From positions 1 to 9,187 of the forward strand of contig CAMLFK010000203.1 of assembly GCA_946479255.1 (NCBI GenBank): 9,187 bases of DNA. Reading direction: 5' to 3'. Both the position numbers and the translations under genes were made by a program. Below the pieces are notes generated by a model. The model worked only from the letters and a program-made list of their open reading frames with translations, ran no database searches and had not been told where the DNA came from. This stretch comes from an uncultured Oxalobacteraceae bacterium. Lineage in GTDB: Bacteria; Pseudomonadota; Gammaproteobacteria; Burkholderiales; Burkholderiaceae. Below, in pieces: positions 6,264 through 9,187 of this stretch (the stretch's first letter is position 1; every line of letters starts with the position of its first letter).

Positions 6264-6402
6264 TTATTTGAATGAGACACTCATCATTAAATATCGGAAC
6301 AACTGGAACGGCGCGGATCGAAGGTCGAATCCGAACAACACGTCCACCACCTCTTTTCCGTCGTCAGCCGCACGCAATCACTTGCACCCCGCGCGCTGTT
6401 AT
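6264..6402. other. Non-coding gap between the HEPN gene and the toxin gene
   Basis: These 139 bases contain no supported gene, and no clear terminator or promoter could be identified. The AT-rich end next to the HEPN start may carry its promoter. Confidence 0.3.
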
Positions 6403-6711
6403 TCAGTAATAGTCATCTTCGCGCTGGTGCCGAAGTGCCAGAATCGTGACGGTTGCGTCGTCGTCAATTTCGAACAAGGCGACATAGCCGGTACTGCCGA
6501 ACGGAATGACCAGCTCCCGTAAAAACGGATCAGCCGCTCTGATCTTACGGCAGCTAAATGGGGAGTTCTCGAGAAAGGCAACCCCGTTCTTGATAGCGGC
6601 TAAGGCCTTCTCAGCCAGGGCGAAGTCGGCGGGGTCTCGATCCAGGACGAACTCGTAAAGCCGCAGCAAGTCAGCCTCTGCGCGCTCGGTGAATCTGACC
6701 TTATACGTCAC
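6403..6711 (-). CDS. RelE/ParE-family toxin
   Basis: This 102-residue product has the RelE/ParE layout: a YKVRFTERAEADLLRLYEF strand and helix, a second helix around residues 30-50, the SPFSCRKI turn, then LRELVIPFG, YVALFEIDD and VTILALRHQRED strands. That ending is typical of ParE-type toxins, which act on DNA gyrase, whereas RelE types cut mRNA on ribosomes. Sequence alone does not settle the target. The start is GTG at 6711, overlapping the antitoxin stop by four bases (GTGA), so translation is coupled. The length is normal. Confidence 0.9.
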   Translation of the reverse strand: MTYKVRFTERAEADLLRLYEFVLDRDPADFALAEKALAAIKNGVAFLENSPFSCRKIRAADPFLRELVIPFGSTGYVALFEIDDDATVTILALRHQREDDYY

Positions 6712-6974
6712 TTGCGCCTCTTGGCCGCTTCCAGCATTTGCTCGAGCCGGTCAATGACCCGCTCAGCACTCACGAACCGATCGCTAAGACGGGCCTCATC
6801 ACGCGACGCAAGTCCGCGTTCGATGAACTGGCGCTGGCTTTGCCGACGCGCGATCGTTTCACGAACTGAATGTTCGATAAAACTCGACAAGCTTTCACCG
6901 TCTTCCAGACAGGCTTCGGCTGCTTCTCGCAATTCGGGCTCTACCCGTAGCGACGGGAAATTTGCGCTTTTCAT
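6708..6974 (-). CDS. Antitoxin of the ParE-type pair (ribbon-helix-helix-like)
   Basis: This 88-residue cognate antitoxin would bind and neutralise the downstream toxin and repress the operon. The N-terminal FPSLRVEPELREAAEA followed by GESLSSFIEHSVRETIARR has the strand-helix-helix pattern of ribbon-helix-helix DNA-binding domains. The basic, helical C-terminus (RVIDRLEQMLEAAKRRK) would wrap the toxin. ATG at 6974 has GAGG about 6 bases upstream. The gene is first in the pair, overlaps the toxin by four bases and has a palindrome 12 bases in front of its start. It lies 104 bases beyond the intact M28 stop. Confidence 0.88.
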   Translation of the reverse strand: MKSANFPSLRVEPELREAAEACLEDGESLSSFIEHSVRETIARRQSQRQFIERGLASRDEARLSDRFVSAERVIDRLEQMLEAAKRRK

Positions 6975-6985
6975 CTTTTACCTCG

Positions 6986-7005
6986 TGCGTTGCATTTACA
7001 ACGCA
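6986..7005. promoter_or_regulatory. Palindromic operator candidate of the toxin-antitoxin operon
   Basis: Perfect 7-bp arms TGCGTTG (6986-6992) and CAACGCA (6999-7005) are separated by 6 bases, just ahead of the antitoxin RBS. A second small palindrome (TCTGA-T-TCAGA) follows immediately at about 7007-7017. Such sites are where ribbon-helix-helix antitoxins autoregulate. The centre TGTAAAT on the minus strand could also be a -10 box, but a -35 was not identified. Confidence 0.6.
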
Positions 7006-7078
7006 TTCTGATTCAGATTTCGACCGGATGCAAGCCCGACGCGACGCTACCGGAATGCCGAACGTGTCGACGGCCGCG

Positions 7079-7479
7079 TTACCGCAACGGCATCGGGTAA
7101 GCCGCCACACTCACGTTGCCATCCGTGTCCACCGCCTGCACGCCGAAGAAGTAATTGTCCTTTGAGAGCTTGACCTTGGCTTCGGTGACCTTGCCGGCGT
7201 ACAGCGCACCCTGCCACTGCGCCGCCGTGGTCTCACGCCAGACGATCCGGTAGCCCGCCACATCCGGCTCGCTGTTGGCTTCCCACAGTAGTGCCGAGTC
7301 GTTCTCCAGCTTGTCGGTGCGCAGCTGGACCTTGCGCGGCGCGGCCGGCGCCAGGGCCAGCGATGCGAGCGCCGCCGCGTTCACGCGCGCGACCTTGGCG
7401 ATGTACCGGTAATCGTTGAATTCGGGCAGGTCACCGTACTGCTTGCCGTCTTCCTTGCGCACGTTCTGGTGCTGGTGGG
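7079..7479 (-). repeat. Source copy of the M28 3'-end duplication
   Basis: This is the last 133 codons plus stop of the intact M28 gene. It aligns with 5207-5449 in direct orientation at about 90% identity by eye, apart from a 156-base deletion and two single-base deletions in the other copy. The two copies flank the toxin-antitoxin and HEPN genes. Confidence 0.85.
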
Positions 7480-8455
7480 TGAAGTCTTCGTTCGGCTCGG
7501 AGAAGCGCAGCGCCGCGTAGCCCCGTTCGAGGAAAGGCATGTGATCGCCGCCGCGCAGATAGCGGTCGCGCCGCTGGATCACATTGACCTTAAATCCCGG
7601 CACGTAGCGCTCGCCGACCAGCTTCACGTGGCGTGCCAGCTGGCGCGAGAGCGAGTCGTTCTCGCCACCGGTGGCGAGCAGCGCGCGGTTGATGTCGCTC
7701 AGTTCCTTGGCCGCGGGGATGCTCTCTGCGAACAGGCGCACCTGCTTGTCGTCGACCTTGCCGTTGTCCGCACGCGAGCTGCCGATGATATCGTTGGTGA
7801 ACATGCCGGCGATGTTCAGGTTCTTCTGGCGCGCCTGCTCGGCCCAGTGCGTGGAGCCCTGCAGGCCCTGCTCTTCGGCCGCCACCGCCATGAATAAAAT
7901 CGTCGCGTCGAAGGAATGGCGCGCCATGACGCAGGCCATGTCCATGACCGCGGCCACGCCGGAAGCGTCATCGTTGGCGCCAGGCGAGTCGCCGGTGGCA
8001 TCCATGATGTCGGTGTTGCGCGAGTCGTAGTGGCCGCTGACGACGTAGATGCGGTCCTTGGACGTTTCCTGGGTGCCGGCCAGGGCCGCGACCACGTTGA
8101 CGACTTCAGTCGGGCGCGAGATGCGTGCGGAGACCGGCGCGATATGGCTGTCGAAGGCGACCTGCAGGCGGCCGCCGGACTGCGCGCCGCAGCGTTCCAG
8201 TTCGCTCTTGATCCAGCGCCGCGCGGCGCCGATGCCGACGGATTCCGATTCGGTTTCCGACATCGTGTGGCGGGTCTTGAAGCTGACCAGCTTGCGTACA
8301 TACGCTTCGATGCGCCGGGGGGAGATCTCCGCCACGATCTTGCTGATCTGTGCTTGTTGACGGCTGAGGTTTGGTGCGGCCGGGGTAGCGGCCATCGAGG
8401 CCGCGCAAGCGGTAGCGAGCGCGGCGGTAAGCAACATGGAGGTAACGCGTGCCAT
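7079..8455 (-). CDS. Secreted M28-family zinc aminopeptidase
   Basis: This 458-residue two-zinc exopeptidase is exported by an N-terminal signal peptide (residues 1 to about 23, ending SMAA). Metal-site residues are in family order: H142 in SGHYDS, bridging D162 in GANDDASG, general base E194 and ligand E195 in AAEEQGL, D222 in FTNDIIG, and a final His in FTHQHQN (H327 or H329). The C-terminal 85 residues (from about 374) form a fibronectin type III-like domain (PRKVQLRTDKLENDSALLWEA, then AGYRIVWRETT and YFFGVQAVD), common in secreted M28 enzymes. AAGGA stands 6 bases before ATG. The gene is preceded by the ComEA-like gene with 132 bases between them, and a decayed copy of its 3' end lies 1.6 kb downstream. 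The likely role is releasing amino acids from external or periplasmic peptides. Confidence 0.94.
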   Translation of the reverse strand: MARVTSMLLTAALATACAASMAATPAAPNLSRQQAQISKIVAEISPRRIEAYVRKLVSFKTRHTMSETESESVGIGAARRWIKSELERCGAQSGGRLQVAFDSHIAPVSARISRPTEVVNVVAALAGTQETSKDRIYVVSGHYDSRNTDIMDATGDSPGANDDASGVAAVMDMACVMARHSFDATILFMAVAAEEQGLQGSTHWAEQARQKNLNIAGMFTNDIIGSSRADNGKVDDKQVRLFAESIPAAKELSDINRALLATGGENDSLSRQLARHVKLVGERYVPGFKVNVIQRRDRYLRGGDHMPFLERGYAALRFSEPNEDFTHQHQNVRKEDGKQYGDLPEFNDYRYIAKVARVNAAALASLALAPAAPRKVQLRTDKLENDSALLWEANSEPDVAGYRIVWRETTAAQWQGALYAGKVTEAKVKLSKDNYFFGVQAVDTDGNVSVAAYPMPLR

Positions 8456-8535
8456 GTGGTGTCCTTGTAATTGATGGGCACCGCTATCTTCTCATGCAAG
8501 CAGGCTATGGCAAGCACCCCAATGAGTCGGACGCG

Positions 8536-8571
8536 CAACGGCGCTGCGCTGTATACGATGCGGCGCCGTTG
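8536..8571. terminator. Inverted repeat downstream of the ComEA-like gene, possible terminator
   Basis: Perfect 9-bp arms CAACGGCGC (8536-8544) and GCGCCGTTG (8563-8571) surround an 18-base loop, starting 17 bases after the ComEA-like stop on the minus strand. No T-tract follows on either strand. It is at best an imperfect Rho-independent terminator or an RNA-stabilising hairpin separating this gene from the M28 gene. Confidence 0.5.
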
Positions 8572-8587
8572 TACTGCTTGCGCATAA

Positions 8588-8977
8588 CTACATCTTGGCT
8601 GGCGCGGCGGCCTTGTCAGGCGCCGGTTTGGCGCTGGTCTTGGCCGGCTTGGCGGCAGCTGCCGGCGCCGCCGCTGCAGGCTTCGCGCTCGCGGCTGCCG
8701 CGCCCTCCTTCGGCTTGCCGGCGACGGTCAGGCCGGCGCTGGACAGCTTGGCCGCGTTCTTGTCGCCCACGCCTTTGACGCGGCTTTGCAAATCGGCCCA
8801 GTCCTTGAATGGGCCGCCTTTGGTGCGTTCGGTCAGGATGGCTTCCGACATCTTGGGACCGACGCCCTTGATCGAATCGAGCGCGGCTGCGTCGGCCTTG
8901 TTCACGTCCACTTCGGCGAAGGCAAAGCTCATGGTTGCGAGCACCGTGGCAACGGCCAGCATCAGTTTCTTGATCAC
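8588..8977 (-). CDS. ComEA-like secreted helix-hairpin-helix protein with Ala/Lys/Pro-rich tail
   Basis: This 129-residue exported protein probably binds DNA without sequence preference, as ComEA does in the periplasm during DNA uptake. The signal peptide (residues 1-21, ending SFAFA) is followed by VDVNKADAAALDSIKGVGPKM, the typical first helix-hairpin-helix of the family, and a second hairpin in LQSRVKGVGDKNAAKL. From residue 88 to the end it is almost only Ala, Lys and Pro, like a histone H1 tail, which most short ComEA-like proteins lack. The start is GTG at 8977: GGAG stands 6 bases upstream and the product begins directly with the signal peptide. ATG at 9031 would put a non-signal stretch in front. 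A ComEA role is inferred; no other competence gene is in view. Confidence 0.88.
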   Translation of the reverse strand: MIKKLMLAVATVLATMSFAFAEVDVNKADAAALDSIKGVGPKMSEAILTERTKGGPFKDWADLQSRVKGVGDKNAAKLSSAGLTVAGKPKEGAAAASAKPAAAAPAAAAKPAKTSAKPAPDKAAAPAKM

Positions 8978-9187
8978 GTTTTTCTCCAATGAGTGAGTAG
9001 GCAGGACGACGAAATGCCGCCCTGGCCGCACTCAACGGGCAGGCCCCCATCGGCAGTTGACCCACCCGATTGAGGCTCATCAATGGAGCTGGGCAGCGCC
9101 TGTGCAGTGCCGCGATCCGGGTCCAGTTTCACCTAAAACCGGGTCTGTCCCTGAGGTCTCCCCTCAAATTATTTCGCGGCCGCACTG
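8978..9187. other. Upstream region of the ComEA-like gene, with REP-like motifs
   Basis: No supported gene is present here. The region should hold the promoter of the ComEA-like gene, which I could not pin down. Near the window end, CCGGGTC occurs twice (9117-9123 and 9139-9145), GGGTCTGTCCC (9141-9151) is a short interrupted palindrome, and GAGG/CCTC arms follow at 9153-9165. This clustering looks like a small extragenic palindromic repeat unit, but one copy is not enough to say so. Confidence 0.3.

Noticed and set aside
7816..8538. 240-codon minus-strand open frame overlapping the M28 gene, and a 184-codon plus-strand frame at 7916-8470
   Set aside because: Both overlap the well-supported M28 coding sequence; composition (Arg, Pro, Ser, Ala-rich) is that of alternate frames in GC-rich DNA.
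8978..9031. Longer ComEA-like start at ATG 9031
   Set aside because: It would place 18 residues in front of the signal peptide. GTG at 8977 has GGAG at ideal spacing.
1..9187. CRISPR array, tRNA, rRNA, insertion sequence or phage genes
   Set aside because: No regularly spaced repeats, no tRNA-like cloverleaf with CCA-type end, and no transposase, integrase or structural phage protein could be recognised in any frame.

Overview
The window looks like chromosomal DNA from a GC-rich betaproteobacterium, most likely Burkholderiales of the Oxalobacteraceae (Massilia-like) type. That is inferred from codon use, the CysM sequence and the gene set; there is no rRNA or other direct taxonomic marker. 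Nearly all genes lie on the minus strand, with one M48 peptidase gene on the plus strand.

From right to left, which is the direction of transcription for most genes: a secreted ComEA-like helix-hairpin-helix protein; a complete secreted M28 zinc aminopeptidase; a ParE-type toxin-antitoxin pair with a clear palindromic operator candidate; an AT-richer orphan gene with a canonical HEPN ribonuclease motif; a decayed 3' fragment of a second M28 gene; a GFA-family zinc protein; an alpha/beta hydrolase; the plus-strand M48 peptidase; a decayed 5' fragment of a second TMEM175-type channel gene; a small secreted orphan gene; a complete TMEM175-type channel; a secreted PETase-like polyester hydrolase; and the first 225 codons of cysM, whose 3' end is outside the window.

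The two strongest points follow. (1) The product of 804..1697 is a close relative of the Ideonella PET hydrolase in fold, catalytic triad and both disulfides. It has the type II extended loop but His and Phe at the two cleft positions that are Trp and Ser in the Ideonella enzyme. (2) Two genes (M28 and TMEM175) each have a truncated, frameshifted second copy in direct orientation at roughly 90% identity. In both cases AT-richer accessory cargo (toxin-antitoxin plus HEPN; the small secreted protein) lies between the whole and the broken copy. A related imperfect 34-bp sequence occurs at both truncation points. This suggests that the accessory genes arrived by a common insertion or duplication route.

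Housekeeping functions here are cysteine synthesis, extracytoplasmic peptidases and DNA uptake or binding. The region from about 5.45 to 7.05 kb reads as a small stress or defence-type cargo island. No tRNA, rRNA, CRISPR array, insertion sequence or transposase gene is visible.
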